From the NCBI GenBank assembly GCA_013399695.1, contig VXAU01003159.1, forward strand, positions 1,196,415 to 1,260,414: a stretch of DNA of 64,000 nucleotides, read 5' to 3'. Made by a program: the position numbers and the translations under genes. The stretch is from Formicarius rufipectus (lineage: Eukaryota; Chordata; Aves; Passeriformes; Formicariidae). The notes under the pieces are model-generated. The model saw nothing but the letters and a program-made list of their open reading frames with translations. It did no database searches and was not told where the DNA came from. Shown here in pieces: positions 38,201 through 49,435 of the stretch (within the stretch, counting starts at the first letter, position 1; the number at the start of each line of letters is the position of its first letter).

Positions 38201-40084
38201 TTCTGAGACTCACCTCTAATCCATCTCCTCTCAAATAAAAAGAAGATTCATAATACTCACGTTGCAAACAGTGTAAGACAACCATTTAAATATCTTTGTA
38301 TATGATAAAATATGTAAGAGGCCTTTCCCTACCATTTTTTTTCCACAGCATCTCTGGTTTCAGTTCATTTTCCAATAAGTCTACTAATTATTAGATTCTA
38401 TAGGCAAAGCAGTGGGTTAAATGTGTTCAAAAGGCTTTTGGGCAAGGTAGAGTTACTTGCTGAGAAATAGTGACTATGGTGGTAATACCTGCATAATGGA
38501 TAAAGCAAATGAACCTGAAATGCAAACCCAAAACTGATTTTCTAGTACTCACCGTATGAAAAAGTCAGTCATGAGAAATACATTCTCGGCTCATCTTCTG
38601 TGTTGAATAACATTGCCAATACACTGATGTCTACTTCATAATGTTCCCTCTTGCATTTACTGTGTGTGTTCTCCTGACTGCAAAGTTTTTCCTGACTGCA
38701 TTAAAACTTTTTGAACACACATAAATTTTATATTTTAGATCTAATAGTTCCTATAAAACCTGTAGGTAATAAAAAACAGGCAACCATAAAAGCAGTTTTT
38801 TTACCTTGATTGTGATGAAGTTACAGCTTGCCTTTATGATTAATCTTTTATAGGTTGTAAAACACACAGATTATATGGCATATGAACCCACAGCAAATAC
38901 CACGTAGCAGCAATCTAATACATATCACCAGAAACAATTTAGCAGTAAATTTTTTCCTGTTAACTAATAAATGCCACAAACATCCACTTTATATGTAAGT
39001 CTTGCTAGATATTTCAGAGCACACTGTCAAGTAATTTAGGGACGTGGATTGGATTTGGGGAATAAAGGAATGTAAAAGCCAAAGAATGCCAAGTGATACA
39101 AATCTGAAGATGCACAGGAGACTTTAATGTGTGGTTTTAGTTATATTTTCCATTTAAATTATCCTAAAAGTACCGCATTTCAGTTTGCAACACCCTAAGC
39201 AAGTGCAAAACAACGAGAAAGTGCCATGGACTATGAAGAGGCAAAACTCTGTTGCCTGAGTTAACAAAAGACAGCAGTGCAGGAGAGCACCGGCCGTGAG
39301 CAGCTTTCTGGATGCTTCCAATGCCCTGGCTTGTAGCTGGCTGTTTGAACATGCTTGTGATAGAACAGATTTTAAACAATAAATGGAAACTAATTATGTT
39401 TCAATTACATTAATGTAAGTAAAGTACTCAAAAATAAAGTGACATGAATAGAAATGCTTTGAGTTTTCCTGCTTACCATAATTTTCATTCCTTTAACTCT
39501 CTCAATGCTCTGATGATTCAAATTACAAATATGGTCAGTAGAGAGTTTCATCATAAGTAGAGCTGAGCTGTATATTGATTGATTCACCTAGACAGCTTTG
39601 TCTATTAAAGAGATAGTTTTTATTACAAGACTCTTGCCCAAATCTGTAGGTATTTAGAAGTGCATTAGTTATAAGGTTTTCTAACAAATTCAGTCCATGA
39701 AGATGCCTGGGCATGAGTGTGAACTGGCAAAATCCGCAGATTTTGAAGTTTGCCATTGCTCTGTCTGTACTTGAGATCACAGTGAGATAACAAGGGACAC
39801 AGGGACTGATTCTGAAAACACTGCAAGAAGTAATAGCAAATACTCTGTAAGTCAGCATGTTGAACTAAATTTTTCCTCAGGCCTGTGCAATCAAAGGACT
39901 CTTTCCAAAAATTATTTCCATTGCTGCGTTTAAGATAACCCGCCTAGTCTGTAATTTCTCTTGTAATTAGGAGATAGTACAAGGCCAAGAGCTGAGAAGA
40001 AAGCAAGGAGAGCAGATTTACCTGGTTTGAAGACCTCTGGTCACCCTCAACTTTATCCTTTGCCATTCCTCTGATGATTCCTCA
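35296..40084. other. AT-rich unique non-coding DNA
   Basis: No gene, tandem repeat or recognised transposon. A strong acceptor (CTGCCTTACAG) and a strong donor (AAG|GTGAGT) lie only 18 bp apart at 35952-35969, too short to treat as an exon without RNA evidence. Confidence 0.5.
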
Positions 40085-41087
40085 GTGTTGCATCCCAACC
40101 ACCAAACACGCAAGGACACAGCAGCACCTGACCCATTTCGCCCGCAGCATGAGACTGTGGAGGGCAAGTTCCAGGCCTCCCACCCCGTGCAGGACTTCAG
40201 CAGGGCATCACCTCTTTGTGCCAAGTGCTGTGGTGTGAAAGTTTCTCACTGTGGCTCAGCTCAGTCATCATCATTCCTGTTTCGTGCCACCATAGGCATG
40301 CAGAGAGCAGGGATGGGAGCGGATTCAAATCAGTCAGGTCATTCACTCCCTTTTGACACCGTAGCAGTGTCACTGTGGCCCAGACGAGCCCTCACGGGCA
40401 TACCTTCCACAAAGGCTCTGAGTGCCCTGTTCTCTGCCCATCTGCGCATCCTACCCCTCATGGGCTCCTCGGGGCGTCCCAAACCAGGGCTCTGCTCCCC
40501 TCGTGTGGGCACTGGGCACCGTGACCTGCCCCTGTGTGAGGTCCTGCCGCCTCTGTGGGCAGCAGAGACTTGAGGAAGCACTGGGATAGCCCAGCTGTAC
40601 TGCCGTCCCTCCAGCTGCCGCGCCCGCCGCCCGCGACAGCGGGACCTCCCGAACGCCGCCCGGGCACTGCGGGGCTGAGGGGCAGCTCCTGCACCGCGGA
40701 GAGGGGAGAGGGCTCCCCCAGAGGAGACCAGAGCCTGCTTCTGCTGTGGAGGGAGCAGCTGGAGCTGGGGAGATGGGTGCCAGTGCCGGCTGAGCAAAGA
40801 GCTGTCAGCGCCAGCGGAGGAGAGGACATCGGTGCCCTGCTGAGGAAATGGCCTCAGGTGCCTGCAAGGGTGATGGGTGCTGCCTTGCTGAAGAAACGGC
40901 AGCAACCCTCTGAGGAGATGGGTGGCGACAGCCTTCTGAAGAAATGGTCAGTGCCCTCTGAGGAAATGGTCACCAGTGTTCCCTGAGGAAATGGTAGTTG
41001 GTGCCTGCCAAGGAGATGAGTGGAGAAGGTGGGTCCTCATGCCCAGGTGAAGAGGCTGTCGGTGCTGGGACAGCAGGAAGATACCAG
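40085..41087 (+). promoter_or_regulatory. GC- and CpG-rich island with possible non-coding first exon
   Basis: This is the most GC-rich part of the window. CpG density peaks at 40600-40700 (GCCGCGCCCGCCGCCCGCG at 40617-40635, then CGAACGCCGCCCGGG). It ends in a near-perfect splice donor, CAG|GTAAGT, with the junction at 41087/41088. Together these suggest a promoter and first exon on the + strand, perhaps of a long non-coding RNA. Open frames of 123-188 codons on both strands reflect low stop density. The two longest start at TTG (- strand, 40905) and GTG (+ strand, 40555), and neither has an early in-frame ATG. Transcription is inference. Confidence 0.35.
40766..41035 (+). repeat. Degenerate minisatellite, about 25-bp unit, about 11 copies
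   Basis: Copies of a TGAGGAAATGG-like core followed by a 'tcagtgccctc'-like half recur at about 40766, 40791, 40816, 40841, 40866, 40889, 40911, 40937, 40959, 40984 and 41009. Spacing is 22-26 bp. The later copies (40937, 40959, 40984) are the most alike. The repeat sits between the CpG-dense block and the splice donor at 41088. Confidence 0.8.
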
Positions 41088-41364
41088 GTAAGTCCTGGGT
41101 GCTCTGGGGCAGCCTCAGACATGGTCCAAACAGCAATCTTATTTGGGAGGTCATTCAGGAGTAAAGCCAATCCACACAAACACTTTTTGTTCACAGTGTT
41201 GACAAAATGGGGAGAAGCTTTTGTTTGTTGTTTTGCTGTGGGTTTAAGCAGTCCTTTTTAACACCATTATAAACCCTTCCCAAAGCAATGGAGGAAAGGA
41301 CTGGAGCCACTTCAGGCTACACAAACCAGAAGGCACAGGGAGGGCCGTGGTGACAGGACATGCT
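41088..41364. other. Unique DNA downstream of the CpG-rich island
   Basis: This is the start of the putative intron after the CAG|GTAAGT donor. No gene or repeat is recognised. Confidence 0.4.
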
Positions 41365-41760
41365 GAACGGAAATGCCTTCTCAGCCAGAGCTGCTTTCTA
41401 CAGATTGTGATTTGCAGGAAGTGCTTGAACTATTTGAAATAATTAACCTGTTTAATGAATTGAGTTTCATACTCACTTTTCAAATTGTCATTGAATATGC
41501 TCTGAGTTTTGTAAACATACTTGCAATTATTTCAGAAGTGGCTGATAAGGGTTGTCATCCAATACATTTCTCATTAATTGTTTGCTGCTCTGCTGACTGT
41601 TTATCTCTGTGCTTGATGGCCCAAGTTTTATGGCATTCCCCTGAACTCGGGCCCCCTTTTCAGCTTGTTGCTTGTACAGTTTCTCCACGAATAGTTCATG
41701 TGAATATGCTATATCCATTTACATAGAGTTATAAGCAATACTTGAGCATTTTGAGTAATT
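41365..41760. promoter_or_regulatory. Enhancer-like conserved-element candidate
   Basis: The sequence is complex and repeat-free with varied motifs: AATAATTAACC near 41437, TTAATTG at 41574-41580 overlapping a FOX-like TTGTTTGC at 41578-41585, and a GC-containing block (ACTCGGGCCCCC) near 41645. A 117-codon open frame (41373-41726) begins at ATG but has no family resemblance. Conserved enhancers often stay open by chance over such lengths, so I prefer a regulatory reading. Confidence 0.3.
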
Positions 41761-43399
41761 GTTTTTAACCTTTGAAGCAGCTAATGTGAATGTTTGTAGA
41801 ACAACAGAAGAGGATTGGAGTGGAACTACCACTAGAAATAAGCCTTTTTGTTGAAACAAATGTGCTCTCACTTTCTCCTCTACCTTTCATTCAAGAATTA
41901 CCAAGGTATTAGACACCTGATCTTGCTCTATCAGGAAATAATTCTTAAAGTGTTAAATAGATGTAACTCTGCCGTTCAGTTGTGTGATCAAAATGTTTTC
42001 CATTGATGCAGATATCAGGGCTGGATGGAGAGTCTGTGGAACTCCTCCTCATGTCGGTCCCACAAGATTCTGGGAATGCCTCATTAAGAGGGAGGAAAGA
42101 GCATGTGGCATATTCCATTGCTTCTCCTCCACGGGTGAATAGCATCAATCTGTATGTGACAAGCTCTATGTAAGATTACAGGGGCTCCTTTTTTCATTAC
42201 ACTCTGAAAAACTCTCAGAGAATCTAGAGTCCTTCCTCAGCACTTCGTGTGTTTATATACATAAATAAGAAACAGATAATTCTTTTCTATTGACTGTAGC
42301 TCCCAGATTGCAGATATACTTTTCATACTCACTTCCTTTCCCAAACACTTTTTCTTTCTGAAATTAAAAGCATATGAATTCAAAAGTATCTCAGAGAGGC
42401 AGCCAAAAATCAGGTCATAGGCTCGCTCAGATGGTGGAGTCTCTATTACCAATGTTGTTTGAGCTGAGGAGATAAAAATCTCTCTGAGTGGCTTTGCATT
42501 CTCCGACTTCAAACAATGCTGTTAAAATGTAACACAATTCTTAGGATTCCTGAGCAAAGCAAGGTTGTGTCTCTTTCCTCTGCATTAACTATTCTCTCCG
42601 AAGTGCTGGACTCTTTGGGGTGTGGTATCTTATTTTACTGGTTGCTTTATAACAACGATAAAGGGGTTATGTTGTTGGAGTTAAATATCACTTAAGAACT
42701 TCAAAGCTGCTCCTTTGAGAGGAGGTTCTTTGACTTTACATCTGGGTGGAGGACACACATGGAAAGGGTTACCATGAGAAACAGTCTTTCCCAGCTGCTG
42801 CCTTTCTTAAATTACTGTAGCAGCAGCAGCCACAGTTACTCACTTATGCCAAACATTGTTTTTTGGCATATTTCAGCCTGATCAGTTCCTTGCAGGAATT
42901 CCCACTAGGGTGGAAGGGATATTCAGCTTGTTGAAGCATCTTTTAAATAATTTAAGATGGCTCTGGCAGTTTCTGTAGCTTAAGTCAAGACTGGAAAACC
43001 GAGTCTTCCAAAGTCAACAGCCGTATTAAGTACGGAAAGGGACTTGCCTAAGCTTGTATAAACAGTAGTTCCCACGCTTTGAGTAACTCTCTTCTTTTCC
43101 TAAAATAAGAGATACACGCCTTTTGCATCAGACAGCTGTGATTAAATAATGTGTAGTCAGCCTTCTAATTTTTTGTTGGTGATGTTATTATTGTTTTGTG
43201 AAGAAATAATTTTAGATTTTTCTTAACTTCAGCCTTGCTGTTTTTCACAAACTCGCTAGTCAGGTAGGCAAATAAAAAAGCCCAAGCCCCACTCCTCATT
43301 CTAACAGCTTAGCAATGAAAATCTGTTTTAATTATGCTCAGCTCCTGCACAAAAGACTTAGTCACTCAAAGTTAATAAGGCGTAATGGCTTCCCACCCC
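41761..43399. other. Unique non-coding DNA
   Basis: No supported gene or mobile element. A short (CAG)n-like run of four triplets at 42822-42833 is the only tandem noticed. Confidence 0.5.
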
Positions 43400-44000
43400 A
43401 CAGAGTGCTCAACCTGCTCCGAGGCAGCGTGTGATGGACAGAGAGGGGAGAGTCAGCGCAAGAACAGCTCTGAAGATAATTGTTAGCAGACCTGAGCGCC
43501 TTAGATTTCACTTGCTCGTTTGAAAACAACCAGGGCCCCTTTAACAGCATTCAAGAAAATTTCTCAAAAGAGCAGACTGCTGCTCCAAACAATTATTAGC
43601 ACCATGTCTTCATTATGTCGGCTGCAATGACAGTCACGGCTCCGTTTGATCTGCTGATGTGCGGTCCGGCGTGGGGGGTGGCACCAGCAGGCAGCTGGAT
43701 GCCCAGGTGGGCCACAGGCTGCGCCGTGGTTCCTGGACACTTGCTAGTCGAGCCTGGATCAAAACCTGAACAGAACAACGCAGGTCCTCTCCAGTCTTTT
43801 AGACTTTCTGTGGAGGTACTTGTAGTTCTGTCTGCTCGCTGCAAGCCCAGCGCAGCCCCGAGGCGGCCGGGTCGAGGAAGAGACACATCCAGCCAGTTGC
43901 CCATGGCAACTGTAATCCCACGTTTTCGTAGTTTGCAGTCCCCTGCAATGCTACGGCTCCAACTGCTGATGGCTCCTGCTTTTGCCCAGAGAAATGTGTG
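43400..44000. promoter_or_regulatory. Enhancer- or promoter-like element with an RFX X-box
   Basis: The left half (43400-43620) has homeodomain-type motifs such as GATAATTGTTAG and CAATTATTAG. The right half is GC-richer with several CpGs and holds a perfect X-box palindrome at 43894-43912. An ATG-initiated 153-codon frame (43615-44076, + strand) spans it. Its start has A at -3, but I recognise no domain, and the GC-rich setting makes it likely a chance frame. Regulatory function is inference. Confidence 0.35.
43894..43912. promoter_or_regulatory. RFX X-box motif
   Basis: CAGTTGCC-CAT-GGCAACTG is an inverted repeat with 8-bp perfect arms. Its core GTTGCC-N3-GGCAAC satisfies the RFX-family X-box consensus (GTNRCC, 0-3 N, RGYAAC). 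RFX factors act on such sites in promoters and enhancers of ciliary and MHC class II genes. The motif is seen directly; occupancy is unknown. Confidence 0.6.
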
Positions 44001-45192
44001 TATTTGTGCGTGCGTATGTCAGGGTGTCTCCTTACTGTGGGGTGGAGAGAAACGGAGATGGCAGAACAGTCCCTAAGTGCGGCAGAGGGTGTTGCCCCAG
44101 CTACTGTGCAAACAGCAGCAGTGGGGACAGCAAAACCAGAGTTTCAGAGGGTTTCTGTCTGGCTTTACTATCGCGCCTTAGCCCTGACCATCTCCATCTG
44201 TCCTTGGGTTGGGAGGGTTCAATTTCACTTTTGCTACAGGGGAGCCTTGAGCTGGATCCCAGCTCAGATATTGGTTTAGCTGGGCTTCCTTCTAGTCCAG
44301 GAAACTGAGCTGGAATCTAGCTAAATTTAAATGTTTGACCAGTCTCTCACTTTCACTCTTAATCCTGTAAGGAAACAGGAGGAAATTGCTCTAAAAGTGT
44401 ACAAGTCAGCAATTGCTGCAGGAAGTTCTTTTGCCTGGAATTCAGAAGGCCAGCCTAGATAATCAGGGTAAGCCTGTTAGAAATCTGTGAAACATCATGA
44501 TGGAGATGCTGGAAATGGGTTAAAGTTAAATCCTAGATAAGTCTATTCCTTTTTTAATTTATCTTTTATTTTTTTCCTACATAAATCCTTTCTTGATTAT
44601 AGTTAATGCCTTCTTAAGAGATCAAAAGAATTATTTTAAAGGACACTGCTTACTCACAAAATTCATTACGGTAATGCTCCACCATACTTTGCCAAGCTGC
44701 TCTCTCTTTGATCTGCTGCTGTGGCCTTTTGTCTGTTTCCACAATTAATCTACATTTTGTTGGTGTCAGGTTTTTTTCATCTTTTACATCTCAGTTTTAT
44801 TTAATGTAATGGTAACCCTATGGAATTACAACACCTACTTTTGAAGTTGATTGTAGCTAAAGATTTTTAAAATTCCTCCATTGTAGACAAATAAGGAGCT
44901 CTTGATTAATTATTGATAAGGACATTTACTATTTTTTAATCCAGTAGTGTAACATGATAAACATTGCTTCCTGTAGTACAGGATATTGCTCTCATAAGTG
45001 GGATTTATTTGTATACTTTAATGGATTTCCCTTATTTTGGTAGGGAATCTTGTGATAATTTGTTCTTGTCAAACAGTTTGGGTTGTGTTATATGACACAT
45101 TCCATGCCAGTCAAATTTGACAAAAGCCTTTTTCTTCGGTGTCTTCACGTTACCGCTTTTCATTGTCACATCACTTTTTTTCTAATTTATCT
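44001..45192. other. Unique non-coding DNA
   Basis: Composition drops back to AT-rich after about 44300. No gene or repeat is recognised. Confidence 0.5.
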
Positions 45193-45240
45193 TTAGTGGA
45201 TGTTAGTACTTATGAATGGCAGTAAGATTGACAGCCCTAG
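45193..45240 (+). repeat. 48-bp direct repeat, copy 1
   Basis: This copy matches 46737-46784 with two mismatches in 48 positions, including 35 identical consecutive bases (45201-45235). Flanks on both sides diverge quickly. The sequence is not low complexity and matches no element I recognise. Confidence 0.9.
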
Positions 45241-46187
45241 GCACTCCTGCTTAGTTTAAGAAGAGGACCTTAATAGCATAGACAGTATTCAATAGCCATC
45301 TTGAAATATGATGCAATGACAAAAATCGATACGATACGGTAATTCCTGGATATGAACTACACCCTAAGGACAGTTTAGGTCATAGTGGTGTGAGGAGAAC
45401 CCTGTAACTTTAAAGAAAGAAATTACTCTGAGTAAACTGATGAGGTAAAATTTTAGTGACGTGCATGTGACTGCCTAAATAGATAGAAATCTCCCACAGT
45501 GTAATTAGAGGTGGACCGACACGTTAGTGGAAACAACTTTTCCCTTAATAAATAGATAATGCATATACATGCTGCAAAAGGGGGTCTTGAAGAAATAAGT
45601 CATTGAAGCAGTAATAACCAGGGAATTGCAACCAAACATACGTGAACTATTTTGGGTATGACAAAAGGATAAGAATTTAAAGCAGTAGTTTTGCAGGGTG
45701 CAAAGCAGTTGCTCCTGCCAATTCATCAAAGAGAATGGGTAACTCAATTAGCATGAAAGATTCCTAGTGGGAGTTTATTTAAGAATGTAAAACCATGCCA
45801 TTAAGTAAAAACAATCTCACAATAGCTTGGAGTTCAGTGTCCATAGGGATACCAACAACGTATTAGTTGGTGTTGCATTTTAAGAAGGGAATTTCAGGAA
45901 GCAGACAATACCAGTCAAGAAAGGACCTTTCACATAGCAGAGGATCTGGCTGAAGAGTCAAAATAACATGAAGAAGCAAAATGTGTGAAAGCAGATGAAG
46001 CTGTGTTGGGAAACCCAGAGCAGAACACTTAGGCTTTTTTTTCCCCTGCCACTGCAGTTTCTGCCCAGGATGTGTGACAAAATGAACAGAGTTCCACACT
46101 GCAGCATTAATTTATAGTGTGGTGTTACAAAAATATAATTATATAATTCTTTTCCTCTCCCCTTTCTTGTTTGTCATTAATATTTCT
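45241..46187. other. Unique non-coding DNA
   Basis: Nothing recognised. Short open frames on the - strand are without homology. Confidence 0.5.
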
Positions 46188-46253
46188 TTCCTTTTTTTTT
46201 TTTTTTTTTTNNNNNNNNNNNNNNNNNNNNNNNNNNNNNNNNNNNNNTTTTTT
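46188..46253. repeat. Poly-T tract containing an assembly gap
   Basis: A T run enters 37 N (46211-46247) and continues as T on the far side. The gap therefore lies inside a homopolymer that sequencing failed to cross; its true length is unknown. Confidence 0.95.
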
Positions 46254-46736
46254 AAGCCATGACCAGATGTTTTCCACTGAGATTGGCTCAAACATACCAT
46301 GAGGTTTGGTGGTTTTTTCCTTTTTTATTTTTCCTTTCTGAGGGTGGGGAGGGATGGTGTTGGTTTTTTTTCTAGTGTAGTTGCAACCAATTTAAAACCC
46401 AGATGTCTAGTTAAATCTGCCAATGTCCTCAGGTAATAGAATGAAAATGTGTGTGAGGTTCAGATCCTTTCTTCCCATTTCAAGCTAACTCCTCTGAAAA
46501 CGTGTAAGTGTTGGCTGACTGGAGTACATGGATGAAGTAGTTTGACTTTTCTGTTTAAGATTCTGTAAGGGAAGTTACTCCAAACTAAACACATTCATAA
46601 GTTCTGTGAGTTCTTTGACTGTAGCAAAAACTTTGCATATTCTGGAAAGTTACAAGTAGAGGAACATGGAAGATGAGGAGGCTTTCTAGAAACTCAGCAT
46701 TCCACTAGATAAGCTTCAGTATTCTGGTAGACCAGG
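46254..46736. other. Unique non-coding DNA
   Basis: T/G-rich patches at 46302-46372; nothing else recognised. Confidence 0.5.
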
Positions 46737-46784
46737 TTAGTGGGTGTTAGTACTTATGAATGGCAGTAAGATTGACAGCTCTAG
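46737..46784 (+). repeat. 48-bp direct repeat, copy 2
   Basis: This is the partner of 45193-45240, 1544 bp downstream and on the far side of the assembly gap. The identical core is 46745-46779. Confidence 0.9.
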
Positions 46785-49234
46785 TGGACCAGTGCTTGTT
46801 TTAGAGGTATATATATCTTTAGAAATCTATGGACAGTTTCAACTCCAAAGGACTTGAAGTCATGCTAGTTTGGATCTTTGTAATAAAATGCCAAAATTTC
46901 ATGAAGCCTCTCCCTTCTTTTTGCTGATTTTTTCCCCCTTATGAAGTTTCATCTGAGTTTGGTGCCTGTGAGGGGCTCATATCAGGATTACACAATGGAC
47001 TTTTGCCACAGTTATGTTGTTTGGAGTCATCATCCTTGACAACATTAGCTAGCAACACTTTTCATCCAAAACTCAGTTGGCATTGAGGCTTGTTTCACAA
47101 GTGTGATCCATAGAAGGATCAGTTTTTAATAATACAACATGTAGTATACAATGGTATTTCAATGTGTAGTAAAGATATAATCTTATATGAAGCAATAGAC
47201 CAGGCTCTGTCAAGCCTGATAAGATAACATATTTTTTAAAGATCTGTCATGTTGAGAGAAGGAGCAACTCAATGGCATTTAAATCTGCCCTGCTCTTTAG
47301 CATGTCAATAATATCTGACATTACTACTTTGGGAACACAATTTTACATATCTACTTCCCTGTCTCAGTCTTGGAGTAAGTTCAAGGATCTGGTGTTCATA
47401 TTTCTGGAGTTCATACCTCTGCAGTGCTACATACATGATATTGTTTCATAAAACACACTGTAATTTTTTTTCTTGTTCTCAGCAGGCCTGCTTATACCTG
47501 CAAGCTGTAAACAATTCTGGTGGAAGAAGAACAGTGCACAAGTCTTTCAGCAACATTAAAACAGATTTGTAACAATTTGAGGGGCAGAAAAACCACAGGG
47601 AAAGTGCTGTGATGACAATGCTACCGAAATGGGCATCTTCTGCCTAAGAAAAGGGTGAATATGTATTCTAGGCCTCAGTTCTGAATGACATAAGGGTGTC
47701 CTTTACCCACTCTTTCCCTTCGATTTGTTTTACATCTTTCAAAGTGCTTAGCCACTAGACTCAGTGATTTAATGAGCTTTGAGACTGTCTGAGACTAGGC
47801 TTTCCCACCTGTGGTACATCCTTTTCTATCGGCACTAGTGTTGATGCACAAGTTGCCTGGCTACTTGTCACCAGCTCTTTGTGGAACATATTTTCCTGTG
47901 TAATCTACTGGTGAAGCTCCTCCTGTGAGTGCTGCCTATCACATTTCACTCAAAATGAAGAGGGTTAATGAGAGCCTGTGTTAGTTCACCTGACTGAGTC
48001 CATTCAGGACATGCTTATGCAGGCAGCTCAGTTGATGTACCTGAGCTGGGGAAAGCAGTACTGCTGCACAGGGGGCATGATGAGGAAGTACAGGTGGGAA
48101 AGATAAACCATGACTTCCTCAGCTGCCATCCCAAGAGGACCTTTTTGTTTTGGACTTATCCTTCACCCACCTGTGAGGGCCAAAAAATAAAAATCGTGGG
48201 AGGGTAGAAAGGGCTAAAATGAAGTGATGTATTCTTGCACAGACTGTATGTCTGTGTGGTAGAGTCTCAGGACTCATGCATTCTATTTCCTGCCCAAACA
48301 GAAGCCATAAGTCTGGGTCCTTCCAAGCAAGGAGGTGTGTGCTGCTGCATTGGCTCCCTGGCAACCTGCTGGCTGCAGTGTGCTACAGACAGTCCTAGCA
48401 CTACAGCTCTTTATCATTTTATTGAAGGAGTAGGGGCTGGAAGTAGCTTTAGTATGCACGCCACTGTCTGCAGAACTGGGTACTGACCCTCTTTATTGTT
48501 ACCAGTAAAATTAAACTGATGCGACAGTCTTACATGGCAGGTTTCCAGCTCTCTGCTCTGCTTGAGGTGGGAGGGAGGGTTTGCCCTTTCCTTAGAGAGA
48601 AAAAAGACTGGATACTTTCCAGGAGGAAAGGAAAAGCCTCCTGTGACCACTGTGGAACTGTAGATGAACCTACCTGCTTCTGAAAGAAGCAACTTACTGT
48701 AAATACAGCAAGGTAGAGATAGAAGAAATAAATTCTGGATTATAACAGGGGACATCCCCTTTCCTTTTCCCAACAAAGATAGCATTTAATTAACTATATG
48801 TAACCATGAAAGGCATTTATGCTTCTCCCCTGCATACTAAATAGGAACTGACTCATGTTTCCCCCCTCTTGGAATTCAGATTTCTTATCAAGCAACATAA
48901 TATAGTAGCAAACATGCCAAGAAGGATGTATCTAGGTGAAAAGGAGGGACTGAAGCACTTATGTTGTCCCACATCACAACATCACTTAGGAAAAATATTT
49001 TGTCATTAGAGTTTATCTCCAGTTGTGAATAACAGAGTTGACAACATCTCCCTGTTTCCCATGCAATGGTTGTTTTTTAAACTAGTGGTAGGTTTGGAAA
49101 GCCTTGCATGAAGTTGGGGAGTTTTTCTTTTTTCTTGCAAGCTGTTGCACATAGGTATTTGGAGGCAGCTGCTTTGAGCTTGGTTAGGGGAGAAACGTGT
49201 TCTCTCCAACATATCCTGAGGAAGGTCTCACAAT
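46785..49234. other. Unique non-coding DNA
   Basis: No gene is supported. A TGATGA ... CTGA pair near 47611-47685 recalls C/D snoRNA boxes but lacks a terminal stem. Open frames are short and unrecognised. Confidence 0.5.
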
Positions 49235-49435
49235 GAAAACCTGGTGGAAAGGCAGAAGTCCCATTCTCAGCTTTACTCCAGACTTCAGGGTGACCTCAAG
49301 CAAGGACACACGTTTTGTTCTGTCTCTGGTTCTTTCCTGTGCAGTGCCCTTCGGGAGGGCTAATGTCTGCCATTAAAGGCACTTAATAACTTGGATTAAC
49401 CTCTATGTGCAAAGCATTTCGGGCCTCTGTGTTTG
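49235..49435 (+). mobile_element. Ancient MIR-type SINE remnant
   Basis: Ordered blocks fit MIR: AGAAGTCCCATTCTCAGCTT, then GGGTGACCTCAAGCAAGGAC ('gtgaccttgggcaag'), then TCTGTCTCTGGTTCTTTCC ('ctctgtgcctcagtttcc'). After these come ATTAACCTCTATGTGCAAAG and CATTTCGGGCC ('gattaatgtttgtaaagcactttgag'). Both the tRNA-related and the 3' portions are retained, making it one of the fuller old SINE copies here. Confidence 0.6.

Noticed and set aside
40339..40905. 188-codon open frame on the - strand, the longest in the window
   Set aside because: It begins at TTG, with no in-frame ATG until near its end. It lies in GC-rich sequence with few stops, overlaps long frames on the other strand, crosses a minisatellite and resembles no family.
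40555..40986. 143-codon open frame on the + strand across the minisatellite
   Set aside because: It starts at GTG and the first in-frame ATG is near 40872. The C-terminal LLKKW/PSEEM repetition is only the translated 25-bp repeat.
43615..44076. 153-codon ATG-initiated open frame on the + strand
   Set aside because: No recognisable domain. It lies in a GC-richer patch and covers an X-box and CpGs better explained as regulatory DNA. A formal coding-potential test could overturn this.
47611..47685. C/D-box snoRNA-like pair (TGATGA ... CTGA)
   Set aside because: The flanks do not form a terminal stem, and the guide-box arrangement is not evident.
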